Part shown: positions 18,556 to 27,964 of the stretch, piece by piece
Layout: every line of letters begins with the position of its first letter
Numbering within the stretch: the first letter of the stretch is position 1
Origin: Facklamia miroungae
GTDB lineage: Bacteria; Bacillota; Bacilli; Lactobacillales; Aerococcaceae
Reading direction: 5' to 3'
Length of the DNA stretch: 64,000 nt
Assembly (NCBI RefSeq): GCF_012396555.1
Contig: NZ_JAAXPS010000003.1
Span: forward strand, 228,645 to 292,644
Made by a program: the position numbers and the translations under genes
The notes under the pieces: generated by a model
Told to the model about the DNA's origin: nothing
The model's database searches: none
What the model saw: only the letters and a program-made list of their open reading frames with translations

Positions 18556-19101
18556 ATGAAGAGTCTAATAATTTATGAATCACCTTATGGATCAACACTA
18601 CTGTATGCTAAAGCTCTTCAAAAGGTCTTCGATTTTCCGATGGTTTCTTTAAGTGAAGTGGATAAAATAAATTTAAACCACTATGATCTAATCATTGTGG
18701 GCACTTTTGTTTTTTCTGGCCGAATTTTTAAATCAATCAGGATCAATCAACTTATGAATCACTATAGTGAACCAAATTGGGTATTATTTACGGTTGGCAT
18801 TTCAACCCCTAATTTGACGAACTTTTCAAAGATGCTAAAAGAGACTTTTACAGAAAGAGTATATAAGCAATTAGCAACCTTTCATTATCGAGGCCGGATT
18901 GCTTCAAAACGTTTTTCTCTGATGTATTTAGCTTCAAAGCGGATGAAACGTCAGCCAGGAACGAGCTTAGATGATGTGATCTTGGGTCCTGAAGAATGGC
19001 ATTTGTTAGATTATCACGGTGGTACAGCTGAAAAAGAGGATTTAAAGCAAATAGCGAATATGGTAGAGTATATACGTGAAATGGCACAATACATTGGATA
19101 A
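18556..19101 (+). CDS. Flavodoxin-domain protein
   Basis: A 181-residue protein with a short-chain flavodoxin fold: LIIYESPYGSTLLYAKAL (FMN phosphate loop, residues 3-20), DLIIVGTFVFSGRIFKS (about 48-65) and WVLFTVGIS. It resembles HemG-type menaquinone-dependent protoporphyrinogen oxidase and related flavodoxin-like proteins, but nothing here points to heme synthesis. AAAGGAGAG precedes the ATG. It ends 12 bp before rpiA, so it is probably the first gene of a flavodoxin-rpiA-pdp-ECF operon. A partial cre-like sequence (TGTAAGCGATT near 18481) lies upstream. Confidence 0.78.
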   Translation: MKSLIIYESPYGSTLLYAKALQKVFDFPMVSLSEVDKINLNHYDLIIVGTFVFSGRIFKSIRINQLMNHYSEPNWVLFTVGISTPNLTNFSKMLKETFTERVYKQLATFHYRGRIASKRFSLMYLASKRMKRQPGTSLDDVILGPEEWHLLDYHGGTAEKEDLKQIANMVEYIREMAQYIG

Positions 19102-19113
19102 CGGAGGAATATT

Positions 19114-19809
19114 ATGGAAGAAGCAAAAAAAAGGGTTGGAGAATATGCAGCGTCCTATGTTGAAGACGGCATGGTTGTCGGTCTAGGAACGGGATCCACC
19201 GCTTATTGGTTTATTGAAGAAGTAGGACGTCGTTTTCAAGCAGGTGAACTAGCTAATATTTTAACCGTCTCAACTTCTGATCGTTCATCTGAACAAGCTC
19301 GTCGACTTGGCCTGCCTTTAAAAGAGATTGATGATGTCAACCATATTGATTTATTAGTGGATGGCGCCGATGAGACAACCCGCCAGTTTGCTGGGATTAA
19401 AGGCGGTGGTGGTGCATTACTGCATGAAAAAATTATTGCGGAACAAAGTGATAAAATTATTTGGATCATGGATGAAAGCAAACTAGTCAACCAATTAGGA
19501 AAATTCCCTTTGCCGGTTGAAGTCGTACGCTTTGGATCGTGGAAAGTTTATGATGCTTTTGCCAGTGCAGGCATGAAACCAAGTTTTAGAAAAGTCGATG
19601 GCGATAAACTATTCATTACCGATTCTGGCAATTACATCATCGATTTACACCTCGAAGAAATACCCAATCCACAAGTATTGGCAGCAGAAATCAAGGCCAA
19701 GGTAGGGGTTGTCGAACATGGCTTGTTCTTGGATTATGCGGACATCATACTCGTTGCTCAAGCTGATGGAGAAATTATTAAGATTGAACGCAGTAATACC
19801 ACGAACTAA
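19114..19809 (+). CDS. rpiA: Ribose-5-phosphate isomerase A
   Basis: A 231-residue enzyme interconverting ribose 5-phosphate and ribulose 5-phosphate. Motifs: VVGLGTGSTAYWFIEE (phosphate loop, about 22-37), LLVDGADETT (catalytic Asp pair, about 84) and KGGGGALLHEKI (about 97). Next to a nucleoside phosphorylase it would feed nucleoside-derived pentose into central metabolism. RBS ACGGAGG. It is in a run of four co-directional genes with gaps under 30 bp. Confidence 0.96.
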   Translation: MEEAKKRVGEYAASYVEDGMVVGLGTGSTAYWFIEEVGRRFQAGELANILTVSTSDRSSEQARRLGLPLKEIDDVNHIDLLVDGADETTRQFAGIKGGGGALLHEKIIAEQSDKIIWIMDESKLVNQLGKFPLPVEVVRFGSWKVYDAFASAGMKPSFRKVDGDKLFITDSGNYIIDLHLEEIPNPQVLAAEIKAKVGVVEHGLFLDYADIILVAQADGEIIKIERSNTTN

Positions 19810-19832
19810 ACTAAATTTAAGGATGATGAAGT

Positions 19833-21131
19833 ATGAGAATGGTGGATTTAATCCATAAAAAACAAGAAAATCAGACGTTGACTCAAGAAGAAATCCAGTA
19901 TATTGTCAAAGGTTTTACGGAAGGCAAAATTCCTGACTATCAAATGGCGGCTTTTAATATGGCCGTTTACTTTAATGGGATGAATCCTAAAGAAGTGAGT
20001 GCCTTGACAATGGCCATGGTAGAATCAGGCGATCAAATTGATCTGTCTGCCATCAAAGGGATTAAGGTAGATAAACATTCGACCGGTGGTGTGGGAGATA
20101 CTACCACATTAGTTCTGGCTCCTTTGGTAGCTTCATGTGGGGTACCCGTTGCTAAAATGTCAGGCCGAGGGTTGGGTCATACGGGTGGTACCATCGATAA
20201 GCTCGAAACGATTAAAGGATTTCAATTTGAGCTTTCACAAGAAGACTTTATTCAACAAGTCAACCAACACCAAGTAGCCGTAGTAGGACAAACAGGTGAT
20301 TTAACACCGGCTGATAAAAAACTTTATGCCTTAAGAGATGTGACTTCAACCGTTCAATCGATTCCTTTAATTGCCTCCTCGATTATGTCTAAAAAAATTG
20401 CTTCCGGGGCGGATGCGATTGTCTTAGATGTCAAAGTGGGCGATGGCGCTTTTATGAAAACCATCGAAATGGCAGAAGAATTAGCGACTACCATGGTAGA
20501 AATCGGTAACCATTTAGGAAGAAAAACAGTTGCTGTCCTATCGAATATGGACCAGCCGCTTGGTTTTGCCATTGGCAACACTTTAGAAGTCAACGAAGCG
20601 GTAGAGACGCTAAAAGGAAATGGGCCAGAGGATCTTACCCAATTATGCTTAAGCTTGGGAGCCCAAATGCTCTTATCTGCTCAACGCGTAAAAAGCATAC
20701 AAGAAGGTACTGATCTACTGCAAGAACAAATTGACTCGGGAGCTGCTCTTAAAAAATTCCGTGAATTTATCGAAGTTCAAGGAGGCGATGCTTCCTTTAT
20801 TGATGAGCCCGAAAGACTTGGTAAAGCTAAGTATCAAATTCCTTATTTAGCTAAGAGCTCCGGTGTTGTCAGTCATTGGGTAGCTAATCTTGTAGGCGAA
20901 GCAGCAATGGTTTTAGGCGCAGGTCGTGCGGTAAAAGAAGATCAAATTGATCCTGTGGTTGGTATCGTTCTAAAAGCTAAGGTGGGTGACAGCATTCAAG
21001 AAGGTGAACCTTTGGCTATCATTCATTCTAACCGTGAAGACATATCAGACTGCTTAGCACGTTTAGACCAGGCGGTTCAAATCGCTGACTCTGCCGAAGA
21101 ACTACCCCTTATTTACAAAACAATTGATTAA
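19833..21131 (+). CDS. pdp: Pyrimidine-nucleoside phosphorylase
   Basis: A 432-residue enzyme that splits uridine or (deoxy)thymidine with phosphate. The thymidine phosphorylase signature [17 protein letters not shown] lies near residue 110, [13 protein letters not shown] (phosphate site) near 84, and a C-terminal lipoyl-like domain ([18 protein letters not shown]) near 385. The starting [12 protein letters not shown] is typical. I accept the ATG at 19833, with AAGGATG upstream; a second Met two codons later is possible. Confidence 0.95.
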   Translation: MRMVDLIHKKQENQTLTQEEIQYIVKGFTEGKIPDYQMAAFNMAVYFNGMNPKEVSALTMAMVESGDQIDLSAIKGIKVDKHSTGGVGDTTTLVLAPLVASCGVPVAKMSGRGLGHTGGTIDKLETIKGFQFELSQEDFIQQVNQHQVAVVGQTGDLTPADKKLYALRDVTSTVQSIPLIASSIMSKKIASGADAIVLDVKVGDGAFMKTIEMAEELATTMVEIGNHLGRKTVAVLSNMDQPLGFAIGNTLEVNEAVETLKGNGPEDLTQLCLSLGAQMLLSAQRVKSIQEGTDLLQEQIDSGAALKKFREFIEVQGGDASFIDEPERLGKAKYQIPYLAKSSGVVSHWVANLVGEAAMVLGAGRAVKEDQIDPVVGIVLKAKVGDSIQEGEPLAIIHSNREDISDCLARLDQAVQIADSAEELPLIYKTID

Positions 21132-21155
21132 AAATAATTAAGAAGAAGGAAGTAA

Positions 21156-21713
21156 ATGATGAAAAACAATAAATTATTCAAGTATGTACAAATCGGGATT
21201 TATGCCGCACTGATTATTATTGCGATTACTGTGATTCGAATCCCAATGCCCTCAGCTATTTCGAATTCTTTTGTCCATCCAGGCAATGCTTTGGTTATTT
21301 TAGCTGTCTTATTAATGGGCTTTAAGCGTGGAACGGCCGCTGCCTTAATTGGTCTCTTTGTTTTCGATACTATGAATGGTTACATCCATGTCGTTCATTT
21401 TACCTTGCTTGAAAACTTCCTTGTCTTAATCGTCGTCTCACTGGTTTACTCTAAAGTCTTTAATAAAGAGGATCGAATGGGACATATTATAAGTTTAGGA
21501 ATTATCGGGGCTTTGACTAAGATTGTCTTAATATTTGGTAAACATATCATTAATCAAATGATTTTAGGTGCTAGCTATTCAGCAGCGGTGGCAATGGCCA
21601 TTACTGCTATGCCAGCTAGTCTGTTTACAGGATGGGTAACAGCCCTCTTAGTACCGATCTTATACCTCCCAATGAAGCGGATTTTCCAACGTTACCATAC
21701 CATTGGCGAATAA
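21156..21713 (+). CDS. ECF-type transporter substrate-binding (S) component
   Basis: A 185-residue integral membrane protein with about five to six hydrophobic segments (YVQIGIYAALIIIAITVIRI; NALVILAVLLMGF; GTAAALIGLFVFDTMNG; IGALTKIVLIFG; SLFTGWVTALLVPILYL). Its length and the early Ala-rich helix that contacts EcfT are typical of S components. In Lactobacillales such proteins borrow a shared EcfAA'T module encoded elsewhere. The substrate is not readable; the rpiA-pdp context makes a nucleoside, pentose or a vitamin plausible. GAAGGA ribosome binding site. Last gene of its operon. Confidence 0.72.
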   Translation: MMKNNKLFKYVQIGIYAALIIIAITVIRIPMPSAISNSFVHPGNALVILAVLLMGFKRGTAAALIGLFVFDTMNGYIHVVHFTLLENFLVLIVVSLVYSKVFNKEDRMGHIISLGIIGALTKIVLIFGKHIINQMILGASYSAAVAMAITAMPASLFTGWVTALLVPILYLPMKRIFQRYHTIGE

Positions 21714-21770
21714 TACTAATTTTAATTCTTGGTTCGGGTGAAAGACTCGGACCTTTTTTATTGGAAAAAA

Positions 21771-21799
21771 TAGCCCACGATTGATCAATCGTGAGCTAT
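21771..21799. terminator. Bidirectional terminator
   Basis: TAGC-C-CACGATTGATCAATCGTG-A-GCTA: a perfect 18-bp palindrome extended by four pairs after one mismatch. It is flanked by A-rich sequence on the left and T-rich sequence on the right and lies between convergent genes. Confidence 0.8.
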
Positions 21800-21807
21800 A
21801 TTTAGTT

Positions 21808-23049
21808 TTATACTTTTACCGGTTCTAAGGCAGCGTTAGTAGTGTGGATTTTTTGATAATTTGCCTGCTTAAGATTTTTAATGGAGAGCATGAAGCAGAA
21901 GGAAATGATATAAAGGCTCGCTAAGAAAATCATTACTGCTCGCATAGCGTAGTTTTCTAGAATCATACCAATGATGACAGATGAAAAACCTCCAATCGCA
22001 CGGCCTACATTTAAAATCGTGTTATTGGCTACGGCTCTGACCTTATGTGGGTAGAGACGGGTAACCATGGCGCCATAGCCAGCAAACATTCCGTTGACGA
22101 AGAAGCCCATTAAAGCCCCACCAATTAAAAGGCTAAGTGCTGAATTAACAAAAGTAAAGGCGAAAACAGAAATAGCTGACATAATTAAGAAGACACTATA
22201 CACAATGCGTGGGCCAAACATATCTAAAAAGTAACCAAAGACTAGCATACCGATGGACATACCAATAATGGTTGAGATCATCCAAAGATTAGAATTACCG
22301 AGGCTGATACCTAACTTGCCTTGCATCATGGTTGGTAACCAGTTCATCATCCCAAAGTAACCAGCAATTTGAACAGAAGTCATTACCATCAAAGCAATTG
22401 TTTGATGAGCTAAAGCCGGTGTTTTAAAAAGATCCGAAATTTTACCAGCTTCTTGACGATCAACTGATTGACTGCCACGATCGGTGATTTGTTTTTCATC
22501 AATCATAAAATGCATGTAAGCTACTAAAATCAAAGGTAAGATACCTAGCGCAAAAAGCCCTCTCCAGCCAAAGATAGGAGCAATTAAACTGGCTAAGACA
22601 GCAGATGTAATGGAACCAATTTGGCCCATGACACCATTGAATGAGGAGATACGTCCCATCTTATTGCTAGGAACAATTCCTGCCATTATAGCGAGGGCAA
22701 CTCCATATTCGCCACCGACACCGATTCCTGCTAAGAAACGGAGGGCAAGTAGGGTATTAATACTTTGACTAAAGAAAATAAGCGCTGTAGCGATTGAGAA
22801 GATAGCTACGGTCCATTTAAGAACTCTGAACTTGTTATAGCGGTCAGCTAAAACACCAAAGACTAAACCACCGAAAAGCATTCCAAAGTTAGTAATCGTT
22901 CCAATCCAACCAGCTTGAGTTGAAGAAATATTCAAGTCAGTAATAATTGACGAAAGGGAAAAGGCCAAAAACATCACATTGACATCATCTAGACCTGAGG
23001 CAATCATTGAGGTAACTAAAGCACGACGATCATAATTAATGGTTTTCAT
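21808..23049 (-). CDS. MFS transporter
   Basis: A 413-residue, 12-segment major facilitator. The loop 2-3 signature GVLADRYNKFRVLK (about 64) and RFLAGIGVGGEYGVALAI (about 105) put it near the aromatic-acid/organic-anion symporter branch. The two halves are joined by a hydrophilic loop (about 190-215). It is the third gene after pyrF-pyrE, 57 bp downstream of pyrE on the same strand, with its own AAGGAGAG. That suggests import of a pyrimidine precursor such as orotate or dihydroorotate, but this rests on position only. Confidence 0.8.
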   Translation of the reverse strand: MKTINYDRRALVTSMIASGLDDVNVMFLAFSLSSIITDLNISSTQAGWIGTITNFGMLFGGLVFGVLADRYNKFRVLKWTVAIFSIATALIFFSQSINTLLALRFLAGIGVGGEYGVALAIMAGIVPSNKMGRISSFNGVMGQIGSITSAVLASLIAPIFGWRGLFALGILPLILVAYMHFMIDEKQITDRGSQSVDRQEAGKISDLFKTPALAHQTIALMVMTSVQIAGYFGMMNWLPTMMQGKLGISLGNSNLWMISTIIGMSIGMLVFGYFLDMFGPRIVYSVFLIMSAISVFAFTFVNSALSLLIGGALMGFFVNGMFAGYGAMVTRLYPHKVRAVANNTILNVGRAIGGFSSVIIGMILENYAMRAVMIFLASLYIISFCFMLSIKNLKQANYQKIHTTNAALEPVKV

Positions 23050-23106
23050 ATTTTTCTCTCCTTAATAAAAGTTCACAGACTTTTTTAATTAAATTTTTTA
23101 AAGCCT

Positions 23107-23760
23107 TTAGTTAAAAGCTTGGCTCCAGGCTTGAGGATCCTTGTACCATTTAGCTAAACTGTGTTTATGTTCAGCTAAATCAGGTTTTTGAGTGACTATA
23201 TCGATTAAAGTTACATAATCACTTAGAGTGACCAAAGGAAAAGTTTCTTTAGCAAAGTTTTGGCGCCCCGCCTCTAAAAGGTAATTGAAGATAGCCAAGG
23301 CTCCAATCACTTGGCCGCCAGCATTTTGAACGGCATGTGCCGCTTTAATCACACTGCCACCTGTTGAGATCAAATCTTCAATCATGAGGACTTTCTCGCC
23401 AGGTTTTAGACGGCCTTCAATTTGATTATGCATGCCATGACCTTTAGGACTCGAGCGCACATAAATCATCGGTAAGTCCAATTCTTGAGCAAGAAAAGCA
23501 GCGTGAGGAATTCCAGCAGTAGCTGTTCCAGCAATCACTTCTACATCGGCAAAGTTTTCTTTGACTGCTTGCACCATCGCATCAATCAAAAGTTTTCGAC
23601 TTGCAGGATGACTGATAATTAGGCGATTATCACAATAAATGGGAGATTTTAAGCCACTTGACCAAGTAAAGGGGGGATCAAGGCTGATTTTAACCGCTTC
23701 AATGTCCAAAAGGATATTAGCAATTTTTTCTTTATTGTTTTTTGGCTGACTAGTTTCCAT
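23107..23760 (-). CDS. pyrE: Orotate phosphoribosyltransferase
   Basis: A 217-residue enzyme adding PRPP-derived ribose phosphate to orotate to give OMP. The PRPP motif is VLMIEDLISTGGSVIKAA (about 125-142) and the flexible loop VRSSPKGHGMHNQIEG (about 96-112). I start at the ATG at 23760, with GGAGG immediately upstream inside the end of pyrF; the longer frame runs back through pyrF. It overlaps pyrF by 11 bp. Confidence 0.95.
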   Translation of the reverse strand: METSQPKNNKEKIANILLDIEAVKISLDPPFTWSSGLKSPIYCDNRLIISHPASRKLLIDAMVQAVKENFADVEVIAGTATAGIPHAAFLAQELDLPMIYVRSSPKGHGMHNQIEGRLKPGEKVLMIEDLISTGGSVIKAAHAVQNAGGQVIGALAIFNYLLEAGRQNFAKETFPLVTLSDYVTLIDIVTQKPDLAEHKHSLAKWYKDPQAWSQAFN

Positions 23761-24508
23761 AAATACCTCCGATACAAATGCTTTTTTTAGTTTGAGCCAT
23801 TTTTTCAACGATATCTAGGTAGGCCGCTTTAGGATCAGTCGCTTGCGTAATAGGTCGACCTACAACAAGCCAGTCACTCTGATTAAGAATAGCTGTTTCA
23901 ACATCTGCAATGCGGTGTTGGTCGTCTTGACTGGTTATTGTTTTTGGCCGAATTCCGGGTGTTACTGTTAAGAAATCAGCATGAGTGATGTTTTTAATCG
24001 CCTTAGCCTCATGAGGTGAACAAACTACACCGTCCAGTCCTGCTTGATGACTTAAACTTGCATAATGGAGAGTCGAGGCTTCTAGACCCACGCTAATCAG
24101 TTGTTCTTCTTTGACTTGTTGCTTAGTGGTTGATGTCAATTGAGTGACTGCAATCAAAAGAGGTTCTTTGCCACCAGCTGGGGTCCCTTGAATCAAACCT
24201 TCCTTAGCAGCTTCCATCATTTTGCGTCCACCTGCTGCATGAACATTGACCATAGCTACGCCTAATTGGGCCAAAATCCGCATGGACCGCATTACGGTGT
24301 TGGGGATATCGTGTAGCTTAAGGTCAAGGAAAATGGCATGACCTTGACTGGAAATGGTTTCTAAAAGCTGAGGCCCACCTAAATAGAAAACTTCCATACC
24401 TATTTTGATATTATGAGGACCTTCTGGTAAGAGGCGCATAAACTGTAATATTTCTTTATCACTAGCGAAATCAAGTGCAATGATTGGGAGTTGAGGATTC
24501 AGTTTCAT
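23750..24508 (-). CDS. pyrF: Orotidine-5'-phosphate decarboxylase
   Basis: A 252-residue TIM-barrel enzyme making UMP from OMP. The catalytic motif is DLKLHDIPNTVMRSM (about 61-75), with IIALDFASDKE at the N-terminus, GLDGVVCSPHEA and VTPGIRP near residue 195. I choose the ATG at 24508 (AAGGTGGG upstream) over an in-frame GTG at 24517. It is the first gene of pyrF-pyrE-MFS, directly behind a PyrR-type attenuator. Confidence 0.95.
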   Translation of the reverse strand: MKLNPQLPIIALDFASDKEILQFMRLLPEGPHNIKIGMEVFYLGGPQLLETISSQGHAIFLDLKLHDIPNTVMRSMRILAQLGVAMVNVHAAGGRKMMEAAKEGLIQGTPAGGKEPLLIAVTQLTSTTKQQVKEEQLISVGLEASTLHYASLSHQAGLDGVVCSPHEAKAIKNITHADFLTVTPGIRPKTITSQDDQHRIADVETAILNQSDWLVVGRPITQATDPKAAYLDIVEKMAQTKKSICIGGIYGN

Positions 24509-24532
24509 AAAGCCCACCTTTCTAATAAAAAA

Positions 24533-24640
24533 CGCCTAACCACATATTCGGTTAGGCATAAAAGATATATCCATATAAGCATGCCAATCGGCACACCAAG
24601 TGTTAGGATCCTCTTTCATGCTTCTCTGAACATGTTTAAA
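24533..24640 (-). promoter_or_regulatory. PyrR-type transcription attenuator of the pyr operon
   Basis: On the minus strand the leader carries TTCAGAGAAGCATGAAAG followed by AGGATC (about 24606-24632). This closely resembles the PyrR-binding loop known from Bacillus (CCAGAGAGGCUUGCAAGAGGA). Further on is an intrinsic terminator, GCCTAACC (24557-24550) with GGTTAGGC (24541-24534) and a T run, only about 25 bases before pyrF. AAGCATG in the PyrR site can pair with CATGCTT (near 24576), a likely alternative stem. UMP-loaded PyrR would favour termination. Confidence 0.75.
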
Positions 24641-24730
24641 GCGATCGTTTCAAATTGCTAAGAGTATAAAATGAATGGTCCGAATTGTCAATAGGTAAAT
24701 AAACTTTAAGAAAGATTAATGCTTAAATGT

Positions 24731-25804
24731 TCATTGTTTAGCGCGGCGGTTAGCCAAATGTTGTAGATCAATCTGTCTAAGCCTTGCCCAATGATAGCTT
24801 TCACCTGAAATTAGCAAATCAGATTTTCCTAGGTCATCCACTGACTGACAAGACAGAAGTAATAAAGTGCGTTTGAGAGCAATCGTCCAGTCTTCAACCC
24901 ATTGGATGGTTTCCTCAACACCTAATTGGTCAACGGAGTGGAGAAACTTACCAGCAATACCGCAACTTCTAGCTCCAAGCGCTAAGGCTTTTACCACATC
25001 CAAAAAGTCACGAATACCACCAGAAGCTAATATCTCGACTTGATCTTGAAAGGGAAGTGATTCAAGCAAAGATTCAACACTCGTTTGCCCCCAATTGGTC
25101 AAACTTGAAAAATCAAATTGATCATTACGATGGTTTTCGATTTGAACAAAATTGGTTCCCCCACGTCCGCCAAGATCGATTGTTTGAACACCAAGGTCTA
25201 ATAATTCCTGTATGGTTTCGCGACTCATACCGAAGCCTACTTCTTTGACGATGACTGGAACGGACAGATGATCGACTATTTTTTGAATGTTTTCTTTCCA
25301 GGTGGAAAAATCACGGTCGCCTTCTGGCATCACTACTTCTTGAGCAGTGTTCAAATGAATTTGTAAAGCGTTGGCTTGAATGAGGTCGACGGCTTTTTCG
25401 GCATTCGTCAAATCATGGTGGGGACCTAAATTGGCAAGGACAAAACCATGGGGATTCTCTTTACGAATAATGGTGAAGGAATCAGCGACTTGAGGATTTT
25501 TAAGCGCTGCTGAAATGGAACCCACAGCCATAGCCAAGCCAGTTTCGGCTGCCACTTGAGCGAGTTGTTGATTATATAGTTTTGTTTGAGGACTGCCGCC
25601 TGTCATGGCATTGATATAAAAAGGATGGTCGTGTTTTTGACCTGCCCAGTGGGTCGAGAGATCAATTTGGTCTTGTCTAAGTCGGCCGATCGATTGATGA
25701 ACAAAGCGGATATCATCAAAGGAGTTCCTTTTTTTGGTTTGATGTTGGTCTAAAGCATAGCGCACATGATCATCTTTACGGTTGATATGTAGTGAAGAGT
25801 CCAT
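24731..25804 (-). CDS. fni: Type 2 isopentenyl-diphosphate delta-isomerase (FMN-dependent)
   Basis: A 357-residue TIM-barrel flavoenzyme converting IPP to DMAPP. Visible blocks: NRKDDHVRYAL (substrate site, residues 7-17), FYINAMTGGSP (about 62), LGANL-like VLANLGPHHDL, IVKEVGFGMS (about 190), GGRGGTNFVQIE (about 218) and LASGGIRDFLDV (about 262). I start at ATG 25804 (AAGGATGGGAG upstream) rather than further back inside mvaK2. Last gene of the mvaK1-mvaD-mvaK2-fni operon; the gap to mvaK2 is 17 bp. Confidence 0.95.
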   Translation of the reverse strand: MDSSLHINRKDDHVRYALDQHQTKKRNSFDDIRFVHQSIGRLRQDQIDLSTHWAGQKHDHPFYINAMTGGSPQTKLYNQQLAQVAAETGLAMAVGSISAALKNPQVADSFTIIRKENPHGFVLANLGPHHDLTNAEKAVDLIQANALQIHLNTAQEVVMPEGDRDFSTWKENIQKIVDHLSVPVIVKEVGFGMSRETIQELLDLGVQTIDLGGRGGTNFVQIENHRNDQFDFSSLTNWGQTSVESLLESLPFQDQVEILASGGIRDFLDVVKALALGARSCGIAGKFLHSVDQLGVEETIQWVEDWTIALKRTLLLLSCQSVDDLGKSDLLISGESYHWARLRQIDLQHLANRRAKQ

Positions 25805-25821
25805 ATTACTCCCATCCTTTC

Positions 25822-26955
25822 TTAAGATATTTGAGGGGCTGGACCAAGGTCGAGTGGAATAATTTGCTGGGTCTGCCATTGACTGACAATCGCTGCTTTA
25901 TACTGAAGGTCAAAGCCTAAAGCAATCCCACAATCACCGCCACCAGCACCGGAGCTTTTAGCAGCATAGTGGTGATTGTTAGCGATCGTAATCAGCTTTG
26001 TTAAAGAATTAGTTTCAATAGATAGATCATAGGCTCCGCTCAAATATTCCAGTGAATCCCGGTAGGCATTGATGGCTTGGTCTATACTCTGTGGATGGTT
26101 TTCAATTAAACCTTCTTTCAGTTGTAGGACTGCTGATTGAGCTTGATCTAGAAAGGCCTGATAGGGTTGAGGTCTGACTTTGACTTGGTCTAAAAGCTGA
26201 TTGACCAGATTGTCGGTTGAGGCAGGCTGTTGCGTCCATCCAATAAGAAGTTGTAATTCTGTAGGAACCTCGAGTCTTTCGATCACAAGGCTCGGCCATT
26301 CGCAGTTTAATAAGTTCGTGATTGAAGAACTCTCGGTCATCATTGCTTGTAAAGCATTTCGTTCAGGAGCTTGATAGTAAATCCAACCGCCAAAGCTATT
26401 GGCTGCAAGATCACCAAAACTACCAGCAGTACCCAGTTGAAGCTGACTAATGACCGCTAAGCGATAGAGCTTTTCGGGAGTGATTTTTAAATCATGGAAA
26501 GCGAGTAAAGCCTTGAGGGTTCCGACTGTAACTGCTCCGCTAGAGCCTAGTCCATATTTTAAGCCAGCTTTATTCATTAGATGGGATTGAATTTGAAGAT
26601 GAAAAGCTTGAAAATCAATCCCACATTCTTGCAAGAAACTTTTTGCTACCTTTATTGCTTGGATCACATACCGCCACTTTGAAAGTTCCTTCGAAGTTAG
26701 AGGCGGTTGATTGGCTTGAGTCAAAGCTTCTTCCTTTACAGCTAGCCCAAGAGTTGGATAGTCTGCTTGATGGTTTTCGACAAGTGAGTGTTCACCGGTT
26801 CTTTTGGTTATTTTCAGTTCTAAATATTGATCAAGAGCTAGGAGAATAGCCGGTTGGTTGGGAGCAAGCACCGCATACTCCCCAGCAATGTACAGCTTTC
26901 CAGGCACTTTTATGGTCAAGCTTTTTTGTGACTGAGCAGGAAAGTTAGGATTCAT
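25822..26955 (-). CDS. mvaK2: Phosphomevalonate kinase
   Basis: A 377-residue GHMP kinase phosphorylating mevalonate 5-phosphate. The N-terminal motif is VPGKLYIAGEYAVL (about 17-30), the ATP loop GLGSSGAVTVGTLKALL (about 112-128), and the C-terminal motif AKSSGAGGGDCGIAL (about 335-350). I start at ATG 26955, with AGGAGG upstream; the longer frame would extend through mvaD. It lies 10 bp after mvaD. Confidence 0.94.
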   Translation of the reverse strand: MNPNFPAQSQKSLTIKVPGKLYIAGEYAVLAPNQPAILLALDQYLELKITKRTGEHSLVENHQADYPTLGLAVKEEALTQANQPPLTSKELSKWRYVIQAIKVAKSFLQECGIDFQAFHLQIQSHLMNKAGLKYGLGSSGAVTVGTLKALLAFHDLKITPEKLYRLAVISQLQLGTAGSFGDLAANSFGGWIYYQAPERNALQAMMTESSSITNLLNCEWPSLVIERLEVPTELQLLIGWTQQPASTDNLVNQLLDQVKVRPQPYQAFLDQAQSAVLQLKEGLIENHPQSIDQAINAYRDSLEYLSGAYDLSIETNSLTKLITIANNHHYAAKSSGAGGGDCGIALGFDLQYKAAIVSQWQTQQIIPLDLGPAPQIS

Positions 26956-26965
26956 GTTGAGCCTC

Positions 26966-27964
26966 CTAATTTTTAAAGGTAGGAATTGGAAAGGGTTGTG
27001 GACCGGGACGAGAGACAATAATATTTTGTGGGTCAAAAGCCTTACTTAAGTGTGCTTGAATAGCTGGAACTTCACTATAAGGACAAATAATTTTGACGTT
27101 CGGGCCAGCGTCCATGGTAAAGTAGGCCGTTAGACCTGCTTTTCTTAGTTGACGAACAGCTTCCATGGCCTGAAGCGATTCCGCTTGGAAATAAGTAAAA
27201 CTAGGATTAGCAGCCAACATGGTGGCATGCATCTTCATCGCATTATGCTCGGCAATTTGACCGATTTGGTGAATATCTCTGGCTTTAATGGCCCGTTTGA
27301 TATGCTTTAAATCACTGGCCACTTCTTCTGCCCATAAGGCATAGAAGGGTGAACTTTCAATCGTGTGTTGCATGGCTTGACGGCTAGAAAAAGGTTTAGC
27401 CGCTTGATTGACAATTAAAGCGATCATAGCAATATCCCAATCGGCCTCATCAAAGGGATGGGCGAAACTTGATTGGGAATCGTCGCCTTGACCTTTCTCC
27501 CATTCGACAAAACCACCAAATAGGGACCGCGAAGCAGAGCCTGACCCAAAGCGAGCCATAATAGAAAGCTCCTTTTGCGGTAAGTTTAATTCTAAAGCAC
27601 CATTACAAGCACAGGCTAAAGCGGCAAAGGCTGAAGCGGAAGAAGCCAGACCAGCAGCAGTTGGGACATGGTTGTAACTTGTAACTTTTGCCTTGAGATC
27701 AGTAGCCTTTAGCTGGCGAAAACGGTCTAAAAAATTCGAAATTTTCTGAACTTCATTTTTAGATTGAGGCTGGTCATTTAAGATAAATTGGTCGCTGGCG
27801 TAGTCTTTCGCAAAATGGACTTGGGTTTGGCTATAAAAAGCCTCTAGCGTCAAAGAAAGGCTAGAGGTGACAGGTAGCATGAGGTCTTGATTTCGCTTGC
27901 CCCAGTACTTAATTAAGGCAATGTTGGTATGGGCTTGATAGGTAGCTATATAATCTTTAGACAT
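26966..27964 (-). CDS. mvaD: Diphosphomevalonate decarboxylase
   Basis: A 332-residue GHMP-family enzyme making isopentenyl diphosphate. Motifs: HTNIALIKYWGKR (residues 9-21), the ATP loop AAGLASSASAFAALA (about 99-113) and SGSASRSLFGGFVEW (about 137). I start at the ATG at 27964 (AAGGAGT upstream), overlapping mvaK1 by 8 bp. Third enzyme encoded in the operon but second gene in order. Confidence 0.95.
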   Translation of the reverse strand: MSKDYIATYQAHTNIALIKYWGKRNQDLMLPVTSSLSLTLEAFYSQTQVHFAKDYASDQFILNDQPQSKNEVQKISNFLDRFRQLKATDLKAKVTSYNHVPTAAGLASSASAFAALACACNGALELNLPQKELSIMARFGSGSASRSLFGGFVEWEKGQGDDSQSSFAHPFDEADWDIAMIALIVNQAAKPFSSRQAMQHTIESSPFYALWAEEVASDLKHIKRAIKARDIHQIGQIAEHNAMKMHATMLAANPSFTYFQAESLQAMEAVRQLRKAGLTAYFTMDAGPNVKIICPYSEVPAIQAHLSKAFDPQNIIVSRPGPQPFPIPTFKN

